The notes under the pieces are model-generated. The model had not been told where the DNA came from. It made no database searches and worked only from the letters and a program-made list of their open reading frames with translations. A program made the translations under genes and the position numbers. Source: Sporodiniella umbellata (lineage: Eukaryota > Mucoromycota > Mucoromycetes > Mucorales > Rhizopodaceae). Taken from it: a DNA stretch of 64,000 nucleotides. Positions 11,254-21,716 of the stretch are shown here, piece after piece. The DNA lies in the NCBI GenBank assembly GCA_025677835.1, contig JAIXMR010000014.1, forward strand, positions 276,417 through 340,416, read 5' to 3'. The stretch's first letter is position 1; every line of letters begins with the position of its first letter.

Positions 11254-11294
11254 GCCACGGGTGGGTTTCTAATCAATGCTTACTTTCTACAAGA
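11254..11294 (-). pseudogene. POP1 exon 4 relic with its splice acceptor
   Basis: These 41 bases match POP1 4577-4617 (the start of exon 4 plus the end of intron 3) with five differences, all transitions. In the POP1 frame they change Arg to His, Trp to a stop and Leu to Pro. The fragment runs straight into a ten-base A tract and then copy B of the POP1 upstream repeat. The region corresponding to POP1 exons 1-3 (about 4618-5280) is missing between them. Confidence 0.75.
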
Positions 11295-11302
11295 AAAAAA
11301 AA

Positions 11303-12010
11303 ATTGACAGCACAAAATGATTTTGTTTCAAGCACCGAAGTGTTGACCAAGCTAAAAACCCTTCGAGACAGGTCGTATTTAGAGTGCTGATCGAAAATGT
11401 TCAAGAAGCGGCTAATCAGAGCTACCGTGCCTCCCGTACTGTACAAAAGAAAAAAAGTCAATTCTGCACGACAAGAAAAAAGGGAAGGAAAAACGAGTGT
11501 TATGAACATTTGATCTGGTTTATGTTGATGAGCAAGCCCCGAGAGAGTTGAACACAGGCTCACGTCATTTCTGCGGTCTCCCGGGGGAGAAACCATCTAT
11601 CCTGCATAGGAAAAGGGTCAATGGCAGTATCCAATCACGTTTCTGTACCTATCCGCCAATCAACGGTTTCCCCTTTTAGCAATTCCGCCAATCAGATAAG
11701 ACAAGGTAACCACTGAAAATTCCACAGCCAAACCAAAAAAAAAAAAGAGGCCACTTTTTTGATTGTTTTGATGAGTCATTCAAAGCACTTTTATTTTTGA
11801 AAATTTCCTTATTAGACAGCAGTTTTGCTGCCTGTCATGTGATTTCTGTGTGTAATCAACCCAAAGGAAAAACTAAAAAAAGGGTGTCTCCCTTTGAAAC
11901 GTTTGGGACAAAAAAAGGAAATAAGAGTCTTTTAGGCGAACAAAGCCCCAGCCAGCATGATTGAAGGCCTTTTTTTTTTTTTTTTGTCTTTTCTGCTTTA
12001 TCAGGGAGAT
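11303..12010. repeat. Direct repeat copy B
   Basis: Second copy of the POP1 upstream region, same orientation as 5281-5990 and close to identical across its length. It is preceded by the POP1 exon-4 relic rather than by POP1 exon 1. After the shared TTTATCAGGGAG the sequence diverges into A-rich spacer. Minus-strand frame 11596 to about 11310 keeps the same roughly 90-codon open frame as copy A. Confidence 0.8.
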
Positions 12011-12767
12011 AAGCTTTAAGAGCAAAAATAAATAAAAAAAAAAAAAAACCTGTTTTTATATAAGCGGAACCTTAGAATGCAAAGTATCTATTTCTTGGCT
12101 CCTGCGTTTTATTCTTTGTTTAGAGCTAATACTTATATGGAAGGGTTGTCATGGGAACAAAAGGAAAAAAAAAAAAAAAAAAAAAAAGAGGAGAGGGTAA
12201 ATGTTCTCGTTGGCTGTACAAAAACATTTGTTTTTGCAGCAAGGAGAGAGAGTCTAGACCGTAGAAATAGAACGTTTTTTGTACAACCCAACGCATTATC
12301 CACAAGCAAACAGCAGAATTAAGCTTTTTTTTTTTTTTGGTGAAAAAGTGTTTTAAAGACCTAGTAAAATAAGGAAAAGAAGCCGAACGCCTTTGAATTT
12401 TTTTTTTTTTTTTTTTTTTTTTTGCTTTTAAAGCTTTTGTCTCCAAAAGAAGTGTTGTCTTTGTCCCACAGTCTTTCAACCTCCTCTTTTTTTTTTTTTT
12501 TTTTTTTTGAAAAAGAATCCAGATTTTTGTTATTTTAGAATCCAGTTCGACCTTTTCTTTTTTTTCGTATTTCTTTTCCTTTTCCCTCTCTTTTTTCTTA
12601 AAAAAGAAAGTCAGTTTGAAGAAAAGTTTTGTGAGGAAGCAGCCCCTTTACTTTCCACCACCCGAAAATCACCTTATTTGTTTGCCGTTTTGGCTCTTCA
12701 ATCACGTCTCGCCTCGTCCGGATCGATATCCGAGCTGGACAGAACCAAACGTAGAAAGACTTTGCTG
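12011..12767. other. Intergenic with long T and A tracts
   Basis: It contains a TATATAAG at about 12058 and A/T tracts of 12-26 bases (12166-12187, 12325-12337, 12399-12423, 12489-12508). No gene is supported. The last 100 bases before 12768 stay open in the frame of the downstream acetyltransferase and could be part of its first exon. Confidence 0.5.
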
Positions 12768-12939
12768 ATGACCGGATCCCCCTCAGCGCATCGACACCAC
12801 ATACGTACCGACTTTTCCAAGCAACATCTGCACCCAAAACACCTTCCCAGTCAGCCTGCTTTGCCTACTGAAATCCTACATGACACCCACCGCTGCATGT
12901 TTTCTATCCAGCTCGACCACCAAGGACGCTCAGGTAGAT

Positions 12940-12971
<32 letters not shown>

Positions 12972-13374
12972 TCTCAATCCGTTCACTCTTTAACCTCGCT
13001 CTTAGCCTCTTTGCTCTATCTGCCCACCAGCCGCCAAGAGGTCATCGAGTTCTATCACACTGTAAATAAACGCAGCCTTGTTATCACCTGCTTACCTTTT
13101 ATCGTAGGAAATACCCGCCATGTATCGATACCAGGGCCTGGGTGAGCTTTTGCTCTATCGGGCATTCCAATGGGCCAAAGAAAAGAAAAAATATGTTATA
13201 CCCACCTGTCCATTCATACGCAAATATCTTTCCTTGAACTTCAACATCCATCATCCGCCATATCATCCCACTACAGCCTGCAGTACGCATCACACGAATA
13301 GCCATACCAAACACCCTAATAATAATAACAATAATAATAATAATAATCCGAGTTGTGTAAATAAAGAACAATAG
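12768..13374 (+). CDS. NATD1-like GCN5-related N-acetyltransferase
   Basis: Three exons join in frame: 12768-12933, 13006-13061 and 13108-13374, giving 162 aa. The small GNAT fold of the NATD1/YjdJ type is seen from MFSIQLDHQGRSASLLYL through EVIEFYHTEIP (a His-Thr-Glu-x-Pro block) and YRYQGLGELLLYRAFQWAKE, the acetyl-CoA loop, to VIPTCPFIRKYL, the conserved Cys-x-Phe/Tyr-Ile-x-x-Tyr end. The substrate is unknown. The reading frame stays open upstream of 12768 through a T-rich leader, so the start is chosen as the first Met outside that leader and is uncertain. The C-terminal tail beyond the domain includes an Asn run coded by an AAT microsatellite. It converges on the caleosin gene with about 60 bases between stops. 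Confidence 0.75.
13318..13347 (+). repeat. AAT microsatellite inside a coding exon
   Basis: About ten AAT units with one AAC interruption encode an Asn run in the C-terminal tail of the NATD1-like protein. It lies after the conserved acetyltransferase fold, so length change would not affect the catalytic core. Confidence 0.85.
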
Positions 13375-13435
13375 CTACAAAAAAAAAAAAAAAAACGTCC
13401 CCTTGATGATTAGAATGATTACTATGATCTGTTGT

Positions 13436-15222
13436 TTATTGATTGTGTTGTTTTAAGGAAATTAAGGTAGAAGTGGTCACAAGCTGATTGGATGGATCGT
13501 ACATCATGGCGTACGTCAGGGTCCATTGGATACGGTGAACAGCCCAAGCGCCAACCTGCCACCACCGTCTTTTTTCTAAAGCGCGCATGGCACGTAAGCC
13601 ATCCCAATAGCCCAGACCCTCTTCTTCTTTGCCGTAGCGGGCCACCATCTTGACCACCTTCTCTTCTGGCTGGGTTACCAACGGACTTTCCTTGGTCAAC
13701 GCACGACTCAGGTTCTTTGTATAGATCGGGAGCGCCACAATATCGTAAAGAGACCGGTAAACAAACGGAAACCTATAGGGCGATGTTTGTGCTGAGAGTT
13801 GAAGATGCATCAGTAGGGCGGCAGGGAAGATAGTCAGCATAGGATAACTTAGACGATATAAGGCTTATGAAAGAGTCGTTAGCCGTTGATCTTTCTATCC
13901 TTTTTTTATACCAAATAAAGTATCAAAGATGGTAATTCTTCCAGAGTGTGTTTTATCAAATACTTGTAAACGGGCTTCGTAAGCATCGCCTGCTTCTCCT
14001 TCCATCGATCGGTCCTTGCCTTCCTTGATATCCTTCTTGGTCAGATCGCTCACTTGCTCTTCTCGTTGTGCTAAAAAAAAAGAGGAGGGGGGGTTACTAC
14101 GATTCCCTAGCGTCATGTCTTACCTTTTTCTTGTTCTATCAATTCATTGTTGTTGCCGTATTCAACTGGGTGTTGCTTTCTTAATTCACGTTTACTTTTC
14201 TCTAATAAAACAGTATCTTCATCATACACAGGATGTTGGTCTACATGGGATTCAGCAGAAGGTGGGGCGTTTTCCATATTGGAGGCCGTGATGTTGGCAA
14301 ACGATTGTTTCAATTCATCTACCAAGAGAGATCGTTTTAGAAAAACAAAAGTAGGCAAGAAATACCACTTACGTTCTTTGGTGTCTACCACCACCATATC
14401 TTCCTCTTCTTCTACTACCATATCAGCCGCTTGATGGAATCGGGAGATTTCACTGTAGACGGTTTTCTCGTCACTATCTGCATGTTGTTGTGCCATCAGG
14501 TTGGATTGGCCCAACGTGGGGAAATTGTCATCGTTCACAGCCAAAGGGTCTTGATTTTTGGCTGCCTTGGCTTGTTCTTCCAACACGTTCTGGGTACGTT
14601 CACTCAACGGTCTCAGCTCGGGTGGTACTTCTTTAGCAGCAACGCTAGCAAAACTCTGTGGGGGCACCGGTACTTTCACTAAAACACATACAACGTCAAT
14701 ACACACACACAAAAACCAGTCTCGTTTTACCTGACGGTTCTTCCAACATATCTTTTACATCAGGTAGGTCTGACAGCGGGGGCAAGTCAGACGATGGTTT
14801 TTGTTCTGCCTCTTCTGCAGGCTGAGGGAGAGGGTACCCTTTATTGGCGGTGGCATCAGCAAAGGATTTATCCGGGTTGGGTGGTTCGATAGGGTCTTTT
14901 TCATAAGGATGAGCATCAGAACAAAGGGTGGTTTTGTTTTACCTGTGGTGACCATGGGCTCTTGAGAATGAATCAAATCAGCTACACCAGAAGAAGTGGG
15001 TTCAGAGTCGGGCACACTCTCTTGAAGTGTGGGGTATTCTTCTGAAAGCTTCTTTTCATGACCTGCAATTTGCGCATAGGATGTTTCCAGTCCTGGGCTA
15101 CTTTTCTCTTCTGGCTGTTTGGCTTCAGCTTTGGCTACATCGGCCCATGAGGAACCTAGTCCAGATTTTTCCATGTTATGATGGGTAGACTCTTGAAGAG
15201 TAGGAAATTCTTCTGAATTCAT
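13436..15222 (-). CDS. Caleosin-domain protein with a long repeat-bearing N-terminal extension
   Basis: Six exons join in frame: 15222-14943, 14895-14731, 14678-14373, 14318-14124, 14070-13912 and 13863-13436, giving 510 aa. The C-terminal part (about residue 300 on) is caleosin-like: an EF-hand loop (FDKTHSGRITIFDTLF) runs directly into ALYRLSYPMLTIFPAALLMHLQL, then PIYTKNLSRALT. Caleosins are calcium-binding, lipid-droplet-associated proteins, and many are haem peroxygenases. The first 300 residues are Glu/Pro/Ser-rich and carry repeated short motifs: EEFPTLQES and EEYPTLQES, and SWADVAK, SYAQIAG, SFADATA and SFASVAAKE. A basic helix (LEKSKRELRKQHPVEY) links the two parts. The extension makes the protein about twice the usual caleosin length. 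Lipid-droplet location is inferred from the family. Confidence 0.82.
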
Positions 15223-15723
15223 TTCTCTCTTTTATTCCACAACGCGTCAAAAACAAACTCTTTACCCCTTTTATCCTAAACTTACCTTGTTCAATATACA
15301 AAAAGTGTGGCTTTCCCTTTTCTTTTTTTTTTTTTTGAAAAAGAAAAAAAATAAGAAAAGAAAAAAAAAAAAAAAAAAAAAAGGCGGTTGTCAAGATTTG
15401 TGTTTTGTGCATGATTGCTCTATGATGTCATATTATCAGCACAATAGAATCACGTCATCATTGAAACGAAGTCCAGAAAGAGTACAGATGGCGTGTAAGA
15501 CTTTTGGTAGATCCCTCTCTCTCTCTCTCATCTCCCTCTTTCTTTCCCATTTCTTATACAACCAAAAGAAAGAAGAGAGTAACCAAAAGACTCTCCCCTT
15601 CTAAAAAAAAAAAAAAAAGAAAAAAAATCACGCGCGATTTGAAGATCCGTTTTGTTCACGATCAAGCCACTGCCTTTTTTTTTTTTTTTTTTTTCAAATG
15701 AAGGAACCCAATGCGAGGGAGTT
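15223..15723. other. Spacer between caleosin and DIS3 genes
   Basis: About 500 bases with A tracts at 15361-15382 and 15603-15618, a T tract at 15676-15694 and a CT-rich stretch near 15510-15545. It should hold the caleosin promoter and the DIS3 3' end. No gene is seen. Confidence 0.5.
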
Positions 15724-18700
15724 TTATTTCTTTGATTTCTTGGTGGTTTCTACGGCTTCATCCCCTTCTACAGGTCGTTTTAGAGAAGGATCTGGACTGA
15801 TGCCTTGGACGAAAGGATGTACCAGCTTCATGTTCATCTTTTGGCGCATACCCTGCTCGTCTCCCTGCACGGTGATCTGGACTTTGACAGTATCAAAGAT
15901 CTTTAGGACTACATCTTTAGCTACGAGGCTGTTGGCATCGGCGTCGTATTCAAAAGGCGTGGTTTGGTCTTCTCGGGTGGTATAGACAATCGATTCAATA
16001 CCATACTTGGGCACCAACACAATAATGCCATTCTTCAGCACTCTCAGCACACGTCCCTCTTCCACCTCTACCTTGTTCTTGAAGAACAGGCTGGTAAAGA
16101 GTTCCACAGAGCTTCGTCCAGCTTGTTGCGCCATCCGATTTCGGAAATTCAAATTATCACAGAGGTCTTTCATGCTCTCCATGGCAATCAAATCACTGTC
16201 GTTGAGCGCGTCAGGATCGATGGCGGCATGAAGCAGTCGATGGACCACAACATCTAAAGAGGGGTGAGATGGTCTGGTCTTGCCTTTGTTTTGTTACCTG
16301 CATAACGACGAATGGGCGAGGTAAAGTGCGTATAGATGGGACTGGCCAAACCATAGTGCACAAATTCGGGCTCTGGCTCTGTGCCGGAACAAAAGTATTG
16401 AGCTTGCATCATACAGCGGGTGGTCATGATACGAACAAGCTTGTTAAAGTAAGGATCGTTGGGTATCTAAACAAGACGCGTGTCAGTTGTTTTCTTTGGA
16501 CAAAAGATAACTTTACTTCAGCCCTATCGAGCGAATCTGCCAGTGTTTTGGAACTCGTGATATCCAGCTCAATGTTCTTTTCCAACAGCACTTTACGAAG
16601 CTGATCAAAGTTATTTGAAGGGGGCGCTGCGTGTTTACGGAGCATGGCTGCACTTGGGAAACGGGCATAGATCTTTTTGGCGACAGAAATATTGGCCAAT
16701 AACATGAACTCTTCCACAAGCGCATTGGTTTCTTTGAGTTCCTTCATCTCTACATCCACCGGATCTTGACCATCGTTTTCAAGGTTGAATCGAACCTCGG
16801 GTGAGGATAAAGTAAGCGCGCCTGCGTCCATACGTCTCTGGCGGAAGATCTTGGCAAACTTGTTCAGCACACGAATGCCTTGGGTCACATCGTCCTGCAT
16901 ACGCTCATCGTCAATACGGTTCTGGGCCTCTTCGTACGTAAACGAGTGTTTGGAACAAATGATACTCTTACTAAACTCAACGTTCAAAATATCGCCGTTC
17001 TCACTCATTTCCCAGACGCAGGAGAAAGCAAGACGGTCCACGTTCGATCGCAACGAACACAGGTTGGTGCCCAGCAACGACGGCAGCATGTCAATACGCT
17101 TGTCCACCAAGTAGACAGACGTACCGCGGGATGCTGCTTCCTTATCCATAGGCACGCTCGGCTTCACAAAGTACGTCACATCTGCAATATGAACACCCAC
17201 CTCAAAATGGCCGTTCGCCAAAGGACGCACATGAAGCGCGTCATCGATATCGGTACAGCCGGGAGGATCGATACTGCAGACGTTCAAATGCCGGAAATCT
17301 TTTCGGTTTTCATGATTCACATTCTCGTCCGTCACCACCCATTGATCGCCTTCGGGTGGCAAATCCGCAAGCACCGCCTTGGAAAACTCTTGGTAGGGCA
17401 CGTCGTGCTCCAAAAGAAGCACTTCTGTTTCCGTTTCTCGGTCCCCAGAAGCACCTAGCGTTTTGACAAAATGTCCCAAAGGAAACGCGGAAGTCACAGG
17501 CCAAGAGTCAATCGAAACCACAATGCGATTGCCCACCAGGTTTTGTGCTTGTGAGGTTCGGATCTTGATGGGCGGAATTCGACGGTCCAGTGCACGGAAC
17601 ATCACATTCACTGCAGACTGGCCCGTCGTTTTCTTGGGTACCGATTTCTTTACAATAAAACCACAATAACTATCTTTCAATTCAGTATTTCTCCTCCACA
17701 ATAGAAACAAACTTTACGGTCTCCATTTCTTTCTGATAATACCAACAATCTTGCCCGTAGGCTCTCCTTCTTCTTTACAGTCTACATCCATCGCATTCTC
17801 GTCTCTCCGTTGAATGGTCTCAATATCCTCTTCACCGTGTAGCTTTTCGTCGTCTTCTTCCTCTAGCGCTACAGAAATTCCTCGCTTCCACTCACTCTTG
17901 GGTAGCAGCTCTACAGCTACAGTGTCGCCTTGGATACACCGGTTAAAGTTTTTACGACCAAGAATGTAGATCGTCTTTGTATCTCCTTCCACTTCTCCCA
18001 CCACAGTAGCCTATAGAAAAAAAAATCTCAATACATCTTTACCTTACTCACAACAAACTTACTTCCAAAACGTTGTGTGGACTGACATTGAAAGAGGCTT
18101 GGATCAACGTTCCTTTTTTGATACCGTTTGTAATATGGGCAGGTGTCAAATGCTAGCAGGAGAAATAAGCTAAACTCCCCCTTTTTTTTTCTGGTCTATG
18201 TTTACCTCCTCATAAACAACTTGATCAGTAGCAGAGGCTTTGGGAGCGGATACCAAATCAGCTAGTTCAGGCACATCCTTTACACTCTCGGCATATTTTA
18301 TTGCTAAACATCCCGGTCGTCAATGGTATTGTACGCTTTGAATAGCTCTTACCGTTTGTAGCGACCAAACCGGTTGCAGTCGCTTTCTCTCTGTTTTCTC
18401 TATCGTCTGTCAAAAGAACAACCTGGACATCTATCTTATTAGCCTTCAAGTGATCCATATACCATTTGGCTGATACTCGAATAGCTAGTGCATCTATCCC
18501 GTTAAACAACAAAATCTCATCCATATATCTTTCGTTGATTACCTCGGTCGTTTCTATCGTTAGGTGATTCATCTTTTAAACGTTCAACAAAAGTATCTCT
18601 GGATCGTAAGTTAGCGACAATTGTACGGAGATATATATATATATGAACCTTTGATGTTCATTAGCAAACATGTAGAATCGTTTTGTCTTGTCTTCTAAAA

Positions 18701-19107
18701 TTGCATTCAGTCGGTTGTATATTGCAATGTTAATGTGTCGAACTTCTTCTTTCACTGTTTGTAAAACAATAACGTCTTTAATGCTGGGATGTTCCATAAA
18801 ATCAAGCTAGTTTTTTTTTTTTTTTTTGGTACAAAAATAAGAAATTGTGTCTATATTGCCTGAAAAAAAAAAGCTACTGTTCTTTTCTATTTACTTGGTT
18901 AATGAAAATGTTGGTATCAGGAATAAGATAATGAGGTTTGAAGGTGGTTGTTGATCTGGGTTCATTTGACAATAGAGGTGTGTTTTGAGTACAGGTGGTG
19001 CATGAAGAAGAAGAGCAGGGGATATCGTCTCTCAAATAGTGCTCTTTTACAACTTTGACAACGTTGCCTTTGCGTGTTCGTTTGACAAAAGATTTAGATC
19101 TAAGCAT
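15724..19107 (-). CDS. DIS3: Exosome ribonuclease DIS3/RRP44
   Basis: Ten exons join in frame: 19107-18895, 18806-18649, 18598-18543, 18493-18353, 18303-18206, 18152-18063, 18010-17718, 17669-16517, 16466-16298 and 16253-15724, giving 966 aa, the usual length. DIS3 is the processive 3'-5' exoribonuclease and endonuclease of the RNA exosome. The N-terminus has the CR3 Cys motif ([11 protein letters not shown]) and a PIN domain with its acidic residues ([19 protein letters not shown]). Cold-shock-like OB folds follow, with [14 protein letters not shown]. The RNB catalytic block [14 protein letters not shown] is at about residues 482-495, then the conserved [18 protein letters not shown], and an S1-like domain with a Lys-rich nuclear tail. 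All key acidic residues seen are intact. Confidence 0.95.
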
Positions 19108-19421
19108 GGCTGATTATCTTTTAAAAAAAGAGTGTTGAACTTTACCTTTTTTAAAATTAAAAAAAAAAAAAAAAGGCGATCAAAGTTCAGTCACAAAAAT
19201 GGTCACTACACCTTCAACCTGATATCTGGACTTGGATCGTTTAAAAACAGCATCATACCACCTCAATACATAGTGCTTTCATTTTACACTCTCTATGAAT
19301 ATATTGGTTTTTACTTATATATAGCTTATAAAGCATTCTATTTACTGGAATTTTTTATCAACGTTTATTTGAAATATACAAAAAAAAAAAAAAAGCTGTT
19401 TCATCATATGCATTGTTATTG
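19108..19421. other. Spacer between DIS3 and the NBR1-like gene
   Basis: About 310 bases, AT-rich, with A tracts at 19161-19174 and 19381-19394. No gene is seen. It should contain the DIS3 promoter and the 3' end of the NBR1-like gene. Confidence 0.5.
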
Positions 19422-21534
19422 CTATTGATCTTGGCTTTCATCCAGATCAAAATCTTCTAGCCACTGGAAAGACCCTGAAGAATTAGATGTAGACAGTTCG
19501 TCATGGTCTATAGAAACGTTCGATGTAGAAATTGTTGGAAAAACCATTCGATGTGCGTTCTTTGGAATGGCCTTTAAAGTAAAGTCTGCAGATGCAAATT
19601 GTTTTCTTCCCGGTGTATACAGACCAATATTGTACTCACCTTCCTTAATGGGATCGAAGTTTTGAAAGCAAATACAGACAGTCGCTTCCTCGCCAGGTAA
19701 AAGCGAAGGCACACTGGTTCTGTTTAAGCTCTCACCTACTCTGTAAAAAAGATAAGGACACGACGGCCACTGACGATTACCGTCATTTCGGATTTTCAGT
19801 TCCTTTTTAGGTAAACAAGACGTCAATAAATGTTTGTATCTATTTGCATACAAATATAAAAGTAAACATGTTTACCTTGAACATTTTCTGTGGAGAATCA
19901 ATATAGATAAGCGATGGCATATTCAAAAACTGGCCAGATGTCAACGCCTTTGTAGAGTTTTTGTGCGCATCTTCATACTCTCGGTCTCTCTTTTCTGGAT
20001 CCGTTTTGCTTTGGTTTACTGGTGGCGAAGAAGGTACCTTTTGCATTTGATAATATGGGTTTTTTATCTTTATAAAAGCATGGTACTTTGAATGAAACAT
20101 GTCAGATAATATCTCACAAAATTCACATAAATAGTAACTATTGCATGTAACACACTACAAAAATAAATCCAATACTTTAATCTTATACGTATATGTGTGT
20201 ACACATGGATAGCTTACCTTATATTTAATACCGTAAATAGTTTCTTTGCAATTGTTACATTCAGTGGGAGTGTGTAATGTATTATTGTAGGTGTATTCTG
20301 TGGTATGTATGGAAAGGGCGTCTTGAAGGACAAACATATGAGACGTGTCATGGCTTTTTAACACGATTTGAATACAGAGAAGACAAACGTTAAAATCTGA
20401 TCAAGAAAAAAAAAAAAAAAAAGAAAACCCATAAGACTATACGTAGTATAACATGTTCTTTTTCAAGTCCATTACCTGGGCACCCTTTACAAAAATACCT
20501 AGAGTCTGGGATATTCAAGCAACAGTTTCGACATTGAACGGAGTTTGTTTTTTCAGCTATTTTTTGGCATTTTAAACTATGCCCAGGGTAATGCTGTATC
20601 TTTGTTTGACACGAAAGACACAGGTCAAAATCGTCACAAGTGTCACACGTCCATTTCTTTCTGTATTATAGTAAGCGTTTGTCGGCCAAACATTGACTTA
20701 CCCTGTGATATAACAAAAACATTGATTGCAAAGGCTATCACTCTGCTGAAGACCAACTTTTTTCTTGTCCGATAAACTGATGTTTGGTTTAAGCAGGGAA
20801 TCCACTGGAGCTACGTGGTCGTTCGTTTTCGTCACATGCTCTTTTATATCGTTTTTTATTTCTTCTGTCATTGCTTGAAAATAGTTTTCACTCTCTTTTA
20901 GAGTAGAATGGACTGTGTCTATCTTTTTGATCGATGAACAATGTGCAATTTTTATCTCCTTTTCTATCGATTTCATATGGCTATCAGTCTCTTTGTGATA
21001 AGCCTCTATCATTTCATTTAGCTTTTTAAGAGAAGAGAATATTCTCTGGTGACGTGAGTTTTGTTCATCTCTGTCCTCACTTTGACTCTTCCTTGCGTCC
21101 TGGCTTGGTTTTATGGGAACAAAATTCGGATCCAATTCGAACCTCTCTTCATACAGTTCTTGAAAGTTAATAGGAATAACTGTTAAGGCTATCTGTCTAT
21201 GACTGCTTGTCTCTGGAAAGCGAGTGTCATCGTTAGGAAGGATCCGAAGTAGCTGGTTAGAAGAGTTTATGAAAGCAAATTTCCCTTCAGAGTTTTTAAA
21301 TCCAAGCCGAAACTTGCAATGATGGGGAAAATCAAAGAGGCGCCGTATCTGAGTGTTTTAGAGAGCTTAAAAGATAAGAACAACTTATTGTGTATTTGTT
21401 TATTATTATTGCTCTATTCAAGTAACCTTAGAATGGAGGTAACCAAATACCCTCTCGTTTTGAGAGCAACTAATGAATACTAATTTGCTAGAAGTGTTAC
21501 GATTGTTTTTGATCTTAAACCAATATATAGACAT
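19422..21534 (-). CDS. NBR1: NBR1-like selective autophagy receptor (PB1, three ZZ fingers, FW domain)
   Basis: Six exons join in frame: 21534-21427, 21348-20702, 20660-20476, 20396-20218, 20154-19876 and 19802-19422, giving 592 aa. It begins MSIYWFKIKNN, a PB1-type strand with the basic Lys, and the PB1 fold runs to about residue 80. A charged coiled coil lies at about 130-200. Three Cys-rich ZZ-type fingers follow, at about 243-280 (CNQCFCYITGKKWTC...DFDLCLSC), 296-322 (CRNCCLNI...CKGCPDFNVCLLC) and 355-381 (CNNCKETIYGIKYKC...YLCEFC). An FW (NBR1) domain covers about 465-555 (IRNDGNRQWPSC, LLPGEEATVCI). The extreme C-terminus has FQWLEDFDLD, which fits an Atg8-binding LIR next to acidic residues. 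No UBA domain is seen. The architecture matches cargo receptors for autophagy. Confidence 0.88.
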
Positions 21535-21716
21535 ATATTGAACAAAATAGAAAACAAAAAAGGAAGCAGTAAACAAAAGGCTTAAATACAAGAAAACTAG
21601 CGTGACTTTAGTTTGCTTGCGTACAAAAGCTCACTTATGGCTGACTACAAGTTAAAACATGTACGGTAGGAAAAGGGGAAATAAAGTTTTTATTTATATA
21701 CATTTTAGGTATAGCT

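Noticed and set aside
5281..12010. LTR retrotransposon with 700-bp LTRs flanking 5.3 kb
   Set aside because: The two direct repeats lack matching terminal dinucleotides with target duplications, no primer-binding site or polypurine tract is seen, and the interior holds a DDE transposase relic rather than gag-pol. The right copy also carries POP1 exon sequence at its edge.
12077..12322. Small gene after the TATATAAG at about 12058
   Set aside because: The 81-codon frame is interrupted by a Lys run from an A tract and shows no domain or splice partner.
16880..17458. 192-codon plus frame opposite DIS3
   Set aside because: Antisense shadow of the conserved RNB catalytic exon.
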